Shown: piece by piece, positions 1 through 4,944 of the stretch
Position numbering within the stretch: the stretch's first letter is position 1
Layout of the letters: the number at the start of each line of letters is the position of its first letter
NCBI GenBank assembly: GCA_030529305.1
Contig: JAUMXD010000081.1
Span: forward strand, 1-6,073
Reading direction: 5' to 3'
Length of the DNA: 6,073 nucleotides
From: Allobrachymonas sp.
GTDB taxonomy: Bacteria; Pseudomonadota; Gammaproteobacteria; Burkholderiales; Burkholderiaceae
Program-made: the position numbers and the translations under genes
Notes under the pieces: model-generated
Seen by the model: only the letters and a program-made list of their open reading frames with translations
Databases searched by the model: none
What the model was told of the DNA's origin: nothing

Positions 1-2
1 TT

Positions 3-167
3 CGCGTCAAGGCGCTGGAGGCCGATGAAAAAGGCCGCATCAAACTGTCGATGAAAGCCTTGATCGAGCGCCCCGAACGCACGGAGCGTGCTGATCGTGG
101 CGATCGCGGTGAGCGCAATGATCGTGGCAACGGCGGCGAAGCAGGCGCTGGCCCCGAAGTGATCTGA
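3..167 (+). CDS. pnp: Polyribonucleotide nucleotidyltransferase (PNPase), 3' end only
   Basis: The last 54 codons of a gene that begins outside the window. The frame reads [20 protein letters not shown], which matches the end of the C-terminal S1 RNA-binding domain of PNPase, the phosphorolytic 3'-5' exoribonuclease of mRNA decay. After the S1 domain comes a low-complexity tail of about 30 residues rich in Arg, Asp, Gly and Glu ([17 protein letters not shown]), probably disordered and possibly contacting RNA or degradosome partners; that role is inferred. The stop TGA at 165-167 shares its last base with the ATG of the next gene, which suggests translational coupling. A pnp - quinone oxidoreductase - tpiA - secG order is what I remember from Comamonadaceae chromosomes. 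Confidence 0.93.
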   Translation, partial: RVKALEADEKGRIKLSMKALIERPERTERADRGDRGERNDRGNGGEAGAGPEVI

Positions 168-1222
168 TGAGCAGCGCAGGCGCTTCCATGCCTACCTCTG
201 CTCCTACGGCCAGTGGTCACTGGCCGGCCATGATGCAGGCCATTGCCATCCGCGAACCCGGCGGGCCGGAGGTGCTGGAACTGGTGCAGCAGCCTGTACC
301 CACGCCGGGCGAGGGTGAGGTGCTGATTCGCGTGGCCGCATCGGGCGTGAACCGCCCCGATGTGGTGCAGCGCAAAGGCCATTACCCCGCGCCGCCTGGC
401 GCCTCGCCGCTGCCGGGGTTGGAAGTGGCCGGCACCATTGTGGGGGGCGATGCGGCGGCCATGCAGGCCGCAGGCTTGCAAATGGGGCAGAGCGTTTGCG
501 CCTTGCTGGCGGGCGGTGGCTATGCCCAATACGCAGTGGCCCCAGTCGCGCATTGTTTGCCGGTGCCTGAAGGCTTGAGTCTGCAAGAAGCCGCCTGCCT
601 GCCCGAAACTTTCTTCACCGTTTGGAGCAATGTGTTTGATCGCGGCGGCTTGCAAGCCGGGCAAACCTTGCTGGTGCATGGCGGCAGCAGCGGCATCGGC
701 ACCACGGCCATCCAGCTGGGCAAGGCCGTGGGCGCGCAGGTGATCGTTACCGCTGGCAGCGCCGAAAAATGCGCGGCCTGTTTGCAACTGGGCGCAGATT
801 ACGCCATCAATTACCGCGAGCAGGACTTTGTTGAGCAAGTCAAAGCCATCACGCAAGATCGTGGCGCCCACGTGGTGCTCGACATGGTGGCGGGCAGCTA
901 CGTGGCGCGCAATGTGCAGTGCATGGCAACCGATGGCAAGCTGCTCATCATCGCGGTGCAAGGTGGCAAAGATGCGTCTTTCAACGCCGTTACCGTCTTG
1001 ATGCGTCGCCTCAGCCTCATCGGCACCACGCTGCGCAGCCAACCCCATGCCTTCAAGGCGGCTATTGCCCAACAACTGCGGCAAACCGTGTGGCCCTGGA
1101 TTGAGCAAGCCCGGGTGCGTCCGGTCATCCATGCCTCATTTGCTGCAGCGCAAGCTGCGCAAGCGCATGCCCTGATGGAATCGGGTCAGCACATCGGCAA
1201 AATCGTTTTGACTTGGGAGTGA
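167..1222 (+). CDS. NAD(P)H:quinone oxidoreductase, PIG3/zeta-crystallin type (MDR superfamily)
   Basis: Predicted cytosolic medium-chain reductase that reduces quinones or similar carbonyls with NAD(P)H. The GroES-like N-terminal domain starts at about residue 23 ([17 protein letters not shown]), with [20 protein letters not shown] at 59-78 and [10 protein letters not shown] at 83-92. The Rossmann domain carries the nucleotide-binding loop [11 protein letters not shown] at 171-181. No zinc-binding Cys cluster is visible, as expected for the quinone reductase branch. The 351 residues exceed the usual ~325-335 because of about 20 extra N-terminal residues, so the start is uncertain: ATG 167 overlaps the pnp stop (TGATG), ATG 188 follows a GCAGG, and ATG 230/233 fits the family best but has no visible ribosome site. 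The 3' end contains the tpiA ribosome site, so the two genes are probably cotranscribed. The physiological substrate cannot be told from sequence. Confidence 0.9.
   Translation: MSSAGASMPTSAPTASGHWPAMMQAIAIREPGGPEVLELVQQPVPTPGEGEVLIRVAASGVNRPDVVQRKGHYPAPPGASPLPGLEVAGTIVGGDAAAMQAAGLQMGQSVCALLAGGGYAQYAVAPVAHCLPVPEGLSLQEAACLPETFFTVWSNVFDRGGLQAGQTLLVHGGSSGIGTTAIQLGKAVGAQVIVTAGSAEKCAACLQLGADYAINYREQDFVEQVKAITQDRGAHVVLDMVAGSYVARNVQCMATDGKLLIIAVQGGKDASFNAVTVLMRRLSLIGTTLRSQPHAFKAAIAQQLRQTVWPWIEQARVRPVIHASFAAAQAAQAHALMESGQHIGKIVLTWE
1215..1219 (+). promoter_or_regulatory. Ribosome binding site of tpiA, inside the preceding gene
   Basis: GGGAG lies 8 bases before ATG 1228 and overlaps the last codons of the quinone oxidoreductase gene. 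It decides the tpiA start: the frame is also open from a TTG at 1213, but that codon sits beside the Shine-Dalgarno itself and would add five non-conserved residues. Confidence 0.8.
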
Positions 1223-1227
1223 CATCC

Positions 1228-1974
1228 ATGACGAAAAAACTCATCGTTGGCAACTGGAAGATGAACGGCAATTTGGCCGCTAACGAGGCCTTGATGCAAG
1301 GCGTGCTCGCTGGCGTGGGGCAACCTGCATGCGATGTAGCCGTGTGTGCGCCATCTGTTTACTTGCCGCAGCTGCATGGCCTGCTGGCTGGGCAAAACGT
1401 GATTGCGTTGGGCTCGCAAAACGTGTCGCAACACGAAAACGGGCCTTACACGGGCGATGTGTCGGCCGAAATGCTCAAGGAATTTGGCGTGCGCTATTCC
1501 ATCGTTGGCCACAGCGAACGCCGCATGCATCAGGCAGAAACCGATACCAATGTCGCCATCAAAGCCAAGCGCGCGCTTGAAGCGGGCATCACGCCCATCG
1601 TGTGCGTAGGCGAAACCCAACGCGAACGCGACGAGGGCATGACCGATTACATCGTGCGCCGCCAGCTGGCTGCTGTGGTGCACTTGGTGGGTAGTAGCGT
1701 GAATGACATTGTGGTGGCGTACGAACCGGTTTGGGCCATCGGCACTGGCAACACAGCCACGCCCGAACAGGCGCAACAGGTGCATGCCGTGCTGCGCAAG
1801 CAGCTGCAGGCAGCGACCGATCAAGCGGGCGCGATTCGCATTCTGTACGGCGGCAGCATGAATGCTGCGAACGCAGCCGAGCTGTTGGCCCAGCCCGACA
1901 TTGACGGCGGCTTGATTGGTGGCGCTTCGCTCAAGGCTCAAGACTTTTTGGCCATCATCGCGGCAGCTCAGTAA
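1228..1974 (+). CDS. tpiA: Triosephosphate isomerase
   Basis: Interconverts dihydroxyacetone phosphate and glyceraldehyde 3-phosphate in glycolysis and gluconeogenesis; cytosolic homodimeric TIM barrel. The 248 residues are the normal bacterial length. All active-site elements are visible: GNWKMNG with Lys11, [10 protein letters not shown] with catalytic His95, [11 protein letters not shown] with catalytic Glu166 and the start of the flexible lid, and the phosphate-binding ILYGGSMN (YGGS 207-210) and GGLIGGASL near the C-terminus. Start ATG 1228 is chosen for its GGGAG site and because [14 protein letters not shown] begins like other TIMs. It lies 5 bases downstream of the quinone oxidoreductase stop and 93 bases upstream of secG. 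Nothing suggests damage. Confidence 0.98.
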   Translation: MTKKLIVGNWKMNGNLAANEALMQGVLAGVGQPACDVAVCAPSVYLPQLHGLLAGQNVIALGSQNVSQHENGPYTGDVSAEMLKEFGVRYSIVGHSERRMHQAETDTNVAIKAKRALEAGITPIVCVGETQRERDEGMTDYIVRRQLAAVVHLVGSSVNDIVVAYEPVWAIGTGNTATPEQAQQVHAVLRKQLQAATDQAGAIRILYGGSMNAANAAELLAQPDIDGGLIGGASLKAQDFLAIIAAAQ

Positions 1975-1978
1975 AATG

Positions 1979-2020
1979 CGCAGTTTTCGCGCAAGCACTG
2001 AAAAGTGGCTTGCGCCTGCG
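1979..2020 (+). terminator. Stem-loop between tpiA and secG, no U-tract
   Basis: GCGCAAGC (1989-1996) pairs perfectly with GCTTGCGC (2008-2015). Beyond the stem, CGCAG (1979-1983) can pair with CTGCG (2016-2020) across a five-base TTTTC bulge. It begins a few bases after the tpiA stop. There is no T-run on either strand, so it may be an attenuator, an mRNA-processing or stability hairpin, or a weak terminator rather than a canonical intrinsic one. Confidence 0.45.
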
Positions 2021-2067
2021 ATTCATGCACAGAATTGGTGCATTTTCATATTCGTTTCAAACATCCC

Positions 2068-2493
2068 ATGAACATTCTTTTCAACATTCTGCTGGTGGTG
2101 CAGGTCATCTCTGCCCTGGTCATGATCGGCTTGATCCTCATGCAGCAAGGCAAGGGCGCCACAGCGGGCGCCACTTTTGGCAGTGGTGCGTCGGGCAGCC
2201 TGTTTGGCTCATCGGGTAGCGCTACTTTCTTGTCGCGCACCACGGCGGTCTTGGCCACTGTCTTTTTCGCTTGCACGCTGGTATTGGCCTATTACGGCAA
2301 TCGCGGCAATGCGGGCGGCTCCAGCGTGCTGGATCGCCTGCCCAAAGCGGCGCCAACGGCAACGCTGCCAAGCACGGCAGCATCGGTTGCAGGTGCGGCT
2401 TCTGCTGCAGCGTCTGCCGCCTCTGTTCCAGCCAGCGGTGATGCGGCTTCGATGATTCCAGGTACTGCACCAGCCGCTTCTGCTCAGAAATAA
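2068..2493 (+). CDS. secG: Protein-export membrane protein SecG
   Basis: Small inner-membrane subunit of the SecYEG translocon that stimulates SecA-driven protein export. Residues ~3-25 form transmembrane helix 1. The conserved loop LILMQQGKGATAG (22-34) and FGSGASGSLFGSSGSATFLS (37-56) is the SecG signature, and residues ~57-77 form helix 2. Start ATG 2068 puts helix 1 at the N-terminus as in the family; the frame is open further upstream, but that would add 21 non-conserved residues. No clear Shine-Dalgarno precedes it. The protein has 141 residues against ~75-110 for compact SecGs, because of an Ala/Ser/Pro-rich tail (about 80-141) that is probably disordered. Long low-complexity tails are common in betaproteobacterial SecG. 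Placement after tpiA and before tRNA-Leu is typical of the order. Confidence 0.95.
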   Translation: MNILFNILLVVQVISALVMIGLILMQQGKGATAGATFGSGASGSLFGSSGSATFLSRTTAVLATVFFACTLVLAYYGNRGNAGGSSVLDRLPKAAPTATLPSTAASVAGAASAAASAASVPASGDAASMIPGTAPAASAQK

Positions 2494-2541
2494 GCAAAAG
2501 CTTGGCGTTGCCTTGCTTGTTGATTGGGCAAGGTAGAAAAA

Positions 2542-2573
2542 GGCTGGGATGAGAAATCGCACTTTCCCCAGCC
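2542..2573 (-). terminator. Minus-strand intrinsic terminator-like hairpin between secG and tRNA-Leu
   Basis: GGCTGGG (2542-2548) pairs with CCCAGCC (2567-2573). Read on the minus strand, the stem can be extended by GAAA/TTTC pairing inside the loop and is followed at once by TTTTT (complement of AAAAA ending at 2541). On the + strand there is no T-run, so it would not be a standard secG terminator. It could stop antisense transcription coming from the prophage side. Confidence 0.45.
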
Positions 2574-2592
2574 ATCTTGAAAGAATTGCGAT

Positions 2593-2598
2593 TACAAT
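2593..2598 (+). promoter_or_regulatory. Possible -10 box of the tRNA-Leu promoter
   Basis: TACAAT lies 54 bases before the mature tRNA, inside the palindrome GCGATT-AC-AATCGC (2588-2601). No convincing -35 box lies at the right distance: TTGAAA at 2577-2582 is only 10 bases away. The tRNA may also be read through from secG. Confidence 0.3.
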
Positions 2599-2652
2599 CG
2601 CTGCTTGCTTGGATGCGCGCAAGATTGAAAAACAGATGCGCTCCAACCAACA

Positions 2653-2737
2653 GCCGTCGTGGTGAAATTGGTAGACACGCTATCTTGAGGGGGTAGTGGC
2701 GAAAGCTGTGCGAGTTCGAGTCTCGCCGACGGCACCA
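2653..2737 (+). tRNA. tRNA-Leu, anticodon GAG
   Basis: The 85-base cloverleaf folds cleanly and encodes its own CCA (2735-2737). Acceptor stem GCCGTCG (2653-2659) pairs with CGACGGC (2727-2733), discriminator A2734. The anticodon stem CTATC (2680-2684) pairs with GGTAG (2692-2696) with one G-U; loop TTGAGGG gives anticodon GAG (2687-2689), reading CUC/CUU. The T arm is GCGAG-TTCGAGT-CTCGC (2710-2726). The extended variable arm (~13 bases, with GAAA) is the class II form expected for Leu. In Burkholderiales this tRNA usually sits between secG and nuoA. Here phage-derived DNA follows it, so its 3' end is the likely attachment site of an integrated element. Confidence 0.97.
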
Positions 2738-2771
2738 AGACAATTTACAGGATTCTCATCCGAAATTACAT

Positions 2772-2810
2772 AAAGCCTTGAAATTCTTGGGGTTTCAGGG
2801 CTTTTTTGTT
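2772..2810 (+). terminator. Rho-independent terminator after tRNA-Leu
   Basis: A 12-bp stem: AAAGCCTTGAAA (2772-2783) pairs with TTTCAGGGCTTT (2793-2804) with one T-G pair, a 9-base loop, then a T-rich run (TTTGTTT). It begins 35 bases after the tRNA CCA end, so it probably ends the tRNA transcript. Whether it belongs to the chromosome or came in with the element depends on where the attachment site lies. Confidence 0.88.
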
Positions 2811-2832
2811 TCCATTCATTTGTATGGATGCT

Positions 2833-2864
2833 CAGTGTTTTTCGTTATTCCCCAGTGTTTTTCG
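2833..2864. repeat. Two 12-bp direct repeats, CAGTGTTTTTCG
   Basis: Exact copies at 2833-2844 and 2853-2864, with starts 20 bp apart (about two helical turns), between the tRNA terminator and the integrase remnant. The position and phasing would suit arm-type binding sites of an integrase or its directionality factor, or operators of the integrase promoter. That role is inferred; only the repeat itself is seen. Confidence 0.6.
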
Positions 2865-2911
2865 CCGTTTTACATGTCACAATCTCGCCAAAATCCCGCC
2901 GAATTTTGGAA

Positions 2912-3043
2912 GTGTTCGTAGCTTATTTCCGAAAGATTGATGACAAGTGGCGCACCGAGGTTGAGCGTGGTGGTGTGCGCACGTCCAAACGGTTTGCCAC
3001 AAAGAAGGAAGCGGAGCTTGCGCGACTTCCCGGCGCTGTCTAA
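2912..3043 (+). pseudogene. Tyrosine-type phage integrase, N-terminal remnant
   Basis: From a GTG at 2912 the frame reads AYFRKIDDKWRTEVERGGVR then a TSKRF...TKKEAE segment. This has the form of the N-terminal arm-site DNA-binding domain of phage tyrosine integrases (pattern: RK..G.WRAEV.R.GVRKS.TF.TK.EA). The match stops at about 3022; a few unrelated codons then lead to TAA at 3041-3043. The core-binding and catalytic (R-H-R-Y) domains, about 300 residues, are missing, so it cannot recombine. The start is uncertain: the frame is open from 2828, but homology begins only near 2912, where GGA stands just upstream. Its place beside tRNA-Leu fits the integrase of the element that entered there. 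The break directly meets a different phage gene fragment, so a deletion has joined the two. Confidence 0.72.
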
Positions 3044-3045
3044 CA

Positions 3046-3495
3046 AGCTATTACTTCAAGGCGGTGGACAAGGTGCTGCAGGTCAGGGCCTTGGACAAGA
3101 AAACGGGCTAGATGGTGGTGCGCCTCGATACGAATTACAAGAGCTGAGGCAATGTGTTTGCCGTGTGCCTGGGCGGGTAGGATCGGGCGGTCGTGTCCAA
3201 CGAGAGCAATGAGCGTGCCATGCAGATGGTGGAATCGCTCAAGGGTCTGGATGCAGAGCAACTGGGTTGGTTGATGCGCAGCGCCGGTACGGTGACGCGC
3301 TATTTTTCGGCCATCAACACGTAGTACAACCCGATCTTCGGTATCAAGAACGGGCTGCGCGACGTGCAGTCGGCAGCGCTGAATATTTTGAGTACGGAGT
3401 TGCGTGGCCATGCCTTGGCGATGAACAAAGATGTGCAGCCGGCCGCGCGGACGCTTGGAGCCATGTATGCGCGGGCACCGGAGCTCGTGTGTTAG
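3046..3495 (+). pseudogene. Phage polyvalent-type protein fragment (LPD38-like) with four internal stops
   Basis: One frame (phase 3046) stays coherent for about 450 bases: KAVDKVLQVRALDKKTG, stop, MVVRLDTNYKS, stop, GNVFAVCLGG, stop, DRAVVSNESNERAMQMVESL, and later VTRYFSAINT, stop, YNPIFGIKNGLRDVQSAALN. The last part resembles the 'NTQYNPVFG..N..RDVQGA.LNL' core of the large polyvalent-protein-associated domain LPD38 of phage and conjugative-element proteins. I recall the family from memory, so the name is moderately certain. The stops are TAG 3109, TGA 3145, TAG 3178 and TAG 3322, then TAG 3493. No frameshift is apparent, which points to fairly recent decay by point mutation. Both ends are cut: the left meets the integrase remnant and the right fades before the IS piece. 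LPD38 parents are usually very long proteins, so only a small part remains. Confidence 0.6.
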
Positions 3496-3601
3496 CCGGC
3501 CTTGGGCTGGGCACGCAAGGTTACAGGGTCGCCGGGCGTGTACGATCCCTATACACAGGAAAGGGGACAATGAATGGATTGGGAGTTGATGATTCGGCGC
3601 G

Positions 3602-3742
3602 ATGCTTGATGCCACGATCGTCAAAGTTCACCGCCACGCACAGGGCGCAAAAGTGAGCTCAAAGCCGGGCCACAGGAAGCTCACGAGGGGGTATCAGCAC
3701 CAAGATACTGGCCTTGCGCGATGCGCAGGGTTTGTGCTGATG
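3602..3742 (+). pseudogene. IS5-family transposase, internal (catalytic-domain) fragment
   Basis: MLDATIVKVHRHAQGAK (3602-3652) matches the first catalytic-Asp block of IS5-family DDE transposases ('IDATIVKVHRHGQGAKGG'). The following bases continue the family in a shifted frame: GGISTKILALRDAQG (about 3688-3730), then a shift back to give FVLMPGQ (about 3733-3752), like 'STK..AL.DA.G...F.L.PGQ'. At least two frameshifts are therefore present. The C-terminal half with the second Asp and the Glu is absent. Upstream, the same frame has two stops before 3602, so no start context remains. The fragment points towards a minus-strand piece of the same family. Confidence 0.72.
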
Positions 3743-3744
3743 CC

Positions 3745-3894
3745 CGGACAGTGCCCGCCATTGGCAGCCGGTGCGCAGCAAGTACAGAACCGCGCTGCGC
3801 AGCTTGGTGCGTTTGCGTGCCTGCGCTCCAGAATTGGAAGGATCTGCTCGAACCGCTCACGGCTGATGTCGCTGGGGTATGCTCTTTGGCGCAT
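3745..3894 (-). pseudogene. IS5-family transposase, N-terminal fragment
   Basis: Read leftwards from ATG at 3894: MRQRAYPSDISRERFEQILP then ILE, followed after a frameshift by ARKRTKLRSAVLYLLRTGCQ then WRAL. This matches the N-terminus of IS5-family transposases ('MR.SYPSDI..E.FE.I.P.LE..RK.T.....VLYLL..GCQWR.LP'). About ten residues normally between the two blocks are deleted. GAGG just before the ATG is a good ribosome site. The fragment ends near 3745, where the + strand catalytic piece also ends. The two pieces together cover roughly the first half of one transposase, so they may be one IS copy with an internal inversion. Confidence 0.75.
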
Positions 3895-3918
3895 GTCCTC
3901 AGGATGCACGCATCAAAA

Positions 3919-3934
3919 GATCGTAAACAGGCTC
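3919..3934 (-). mobile_element. Probable IS5-family terminal end
   Basis: On the minus strand GAGCCTGTTTACGATC starts about 25 bases before the ribosome site and ATG of the transposase N-terminus, at the distance and with the GAGxCTGTTT look of IS5-family ends. Just outside lies TTA (3935-3937), compatible with the TNA or YTAR targets of this family. The partner end is not found in the window, so the IS is truncated. Confidence 0.5.
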
Positions 3935-3991
3935 TTAGGGGATGGCCGTGGTGTTGGTAGCACCGCAGCCAACCGCCCGTCTTTTTTGGGT

Positions 3992-4255
3992 CTAAATCTC
4001 TCCCTCCTCATATGGCAAGGCAGGCGCGCTGCCGATGATGGCGTCGCCACGCACAAAGCAGCGCGTGCCCTTGGCCAGCTTGGCCGGATTGAGCGCACGC
4101 ACTTCGCCCGCGCCGCCCAGCAGGGTGACTTGGGCCGCGCCGTCCAGCAGGGTGACTTGGGCCGCGCCGTCTGGGTAGATGCCTGCGATCTCGCCCACCA
4201 GCAAGGGCTGGGCAGGCAGCAGATTGAGCAGGCGGCGGTAGATGTCAGTGCTCAT
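3992..4255 (-). CDS. Small phage tail-region protein of unknown function (87 aa)
   Basis: MSTDIYRRLLNLLPAQPLLV at the start and FVRGDAIIGSAPALP near the end resemble a small (about 70-80 aa) protein that follows the tail gene upstream in prophages of Burkholderiales and Pseudomonas. Its role is unknown. The middle contains a repeated nonapeptide AAQVTLLDG with a weaker third copy (GAGEVRAL), made by a 27-bp tandem repeat, so this copy is slightly longer than relatives I recall. The start overlaps the stop of the upstream gene (ATGA, 4252-4255), the usual sign of coupled phage genes. The frame is intact. Its operon is interrupted downstream by the IS end at about 3935, and upstream its partner is truncated, so expression is doubtful. 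Confidence 0.7.
   Translation of the reverse strand: MSTDIYRRLLNLLPAQPLLVGEIAGIYPDGAAQVTLLDGAAQVTLLGGAGEVRALNPAKLAKGTRCFVRGDAIIGSAPALPYEEGEI
4118..4171. repeat. 27-bp tandem repeat, two exact copies
   Basis: The unit starting CAGCAGGGTGACTTGGGCCG occurs at 4118-4144 and again at 4145-4171 without mismatch. The stretch 4091-4117 is a degenerate third copy, strongest at its right end (CCGCGCCG.C). The unit length is a multiple of three, so the 87-aa reading frame gains nine residues per copy. Confidence 0.95.
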
Positions 4256-4944
4256 GCGGCCTCCGTATGCAAGTGGCGCTCCAGCTTGATCGACTGGCGC
4301 ACGCCCGGCCGCGCACCGGCGCTGATGCTCACACCGCGAACCAAACCGCGCCAGGCACCGCCTGTGTCATCAATCTCAACCAAGGTGCCCACGTCGAGCA
4401 GGCCCGGCGCACCCGGCGCTGTATCCAGCGGCAGTGCCAGGCCCACCTGGGCCTGCCAACCGGCTGCGCCCAAAATGCTTCGGGCACGTTGCAGGTGGGC
4501 GGCGCGCTCGGTCAGCAAGGCATCGGTCACCATCGCTGCCTCCAGGTCACCGGCCGTGCCTGCCCGTTTGGTGCGGTGCACCTGGCCTGCCACGGTGCCG
4601 CTGGTGTAGATGGCGTTGTAGAGCGGCTGGCGCTGCTCGTCCAGGCTCTCGGTGGTGCAGTAGCCAATGGGCAGTTGCAAGGCAGGCGGCGTGTTGGCCC
4701 ATTCCCAGGGCATGGCCGCGTAGCGGGGCTGCACGATCAGGGTGTCAGCGGTGCGGTGGCTTTGCACCACGGCCCCGGCCGCATCGGCCACGCGCAGCAC
4801 GGCGCTCAAAGGCGTGCCCTGGTGGCTCCATACCTGGGCAGGCACCAGCCAATCATCAATCTGCCAATCCAGCGTCACGCCGCTGTGTTCCAAGGCGGCC
4901 AGCGCCAGCTGCTGGCGTGGAAAACGAATAAGCCCATGCCTGCC
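4252..4944 (-). pseudogene. Phage tail-region protein, C-terminal part (N-terminus lost)
   Basis: From about 4944 leftwards the protein reads RHGLIRFPRQQLALAALEHS, then GVTLDWQIDDWLVPAQVWSH. Further on are VQPRYAAMPWEWANTPPALQ and YNAIYTSGTVAGQVHRTKRA, and near the end WRGLVRGVSISAGARPGVRQ then SIKLERH. This is the C-terminal ~230 residues of a family of tail/baseplate-like proteins in Comamonadaceae and related prophages that I recall as several hundred residues long. It is usually annotated hypothetical; a hub-like structural role is a guess. The frame is formally open to an ATG at 5064, but codons 4945-5064 are antisense to the conserved MuF core on the + strand and are not part of the family. 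The gene is therefore cut at the 4940 junction. It overlaps the 87-aa gene by ATGA. Confidence 0.72.

Noticed and set aside
1186..1998. 270-residue minus-strand ORF opposite tpiA
   Set aside because: The opposite strand encodes a complete triosephosphate isomerase; the antisense product has His/Ala/Arg-rich shadow composition and no recognisable motif.
2511..2533. CCTTGC...GCAAGG hairpin after secG as a secG terminator
   Set aside because: Only 6 bp with an 11-base loop, and A-rich rather than T-rich sequence follows; too weak to call.
2209..2743. Minus-strand ORFs of 145 and 173 residues opposite secG and tRNA-Leu
   Set aside because: They run across the tRNA and the antisense of SecG, with no motif or ribosome site to support them.
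3538..3547. GTGTACGATC as a partner for the IS end at 3919-3934
   Set aside because: Nine of ten inner bases match in inverted orientation, but the outer GAGCC part does not, and it lies beside an internal transposase fragment where no end is expected.
3040..3624. 194-residue minus-strand ORF opposite the LPD38-like fragment
   Set aside because: The + strand shows recognisable protein sequence through its stops; the minus ORF is His/Arg-rich antisense.
4267..4935. N-terminal part of a 567-residue + strand ORF ending in the MuF protein
   Set aside because: It is the antisense of the conserved minus-strand tail gene, is Gln/His/Arg-rich with no family likeness, and is open only because of GC-rich codon bias.
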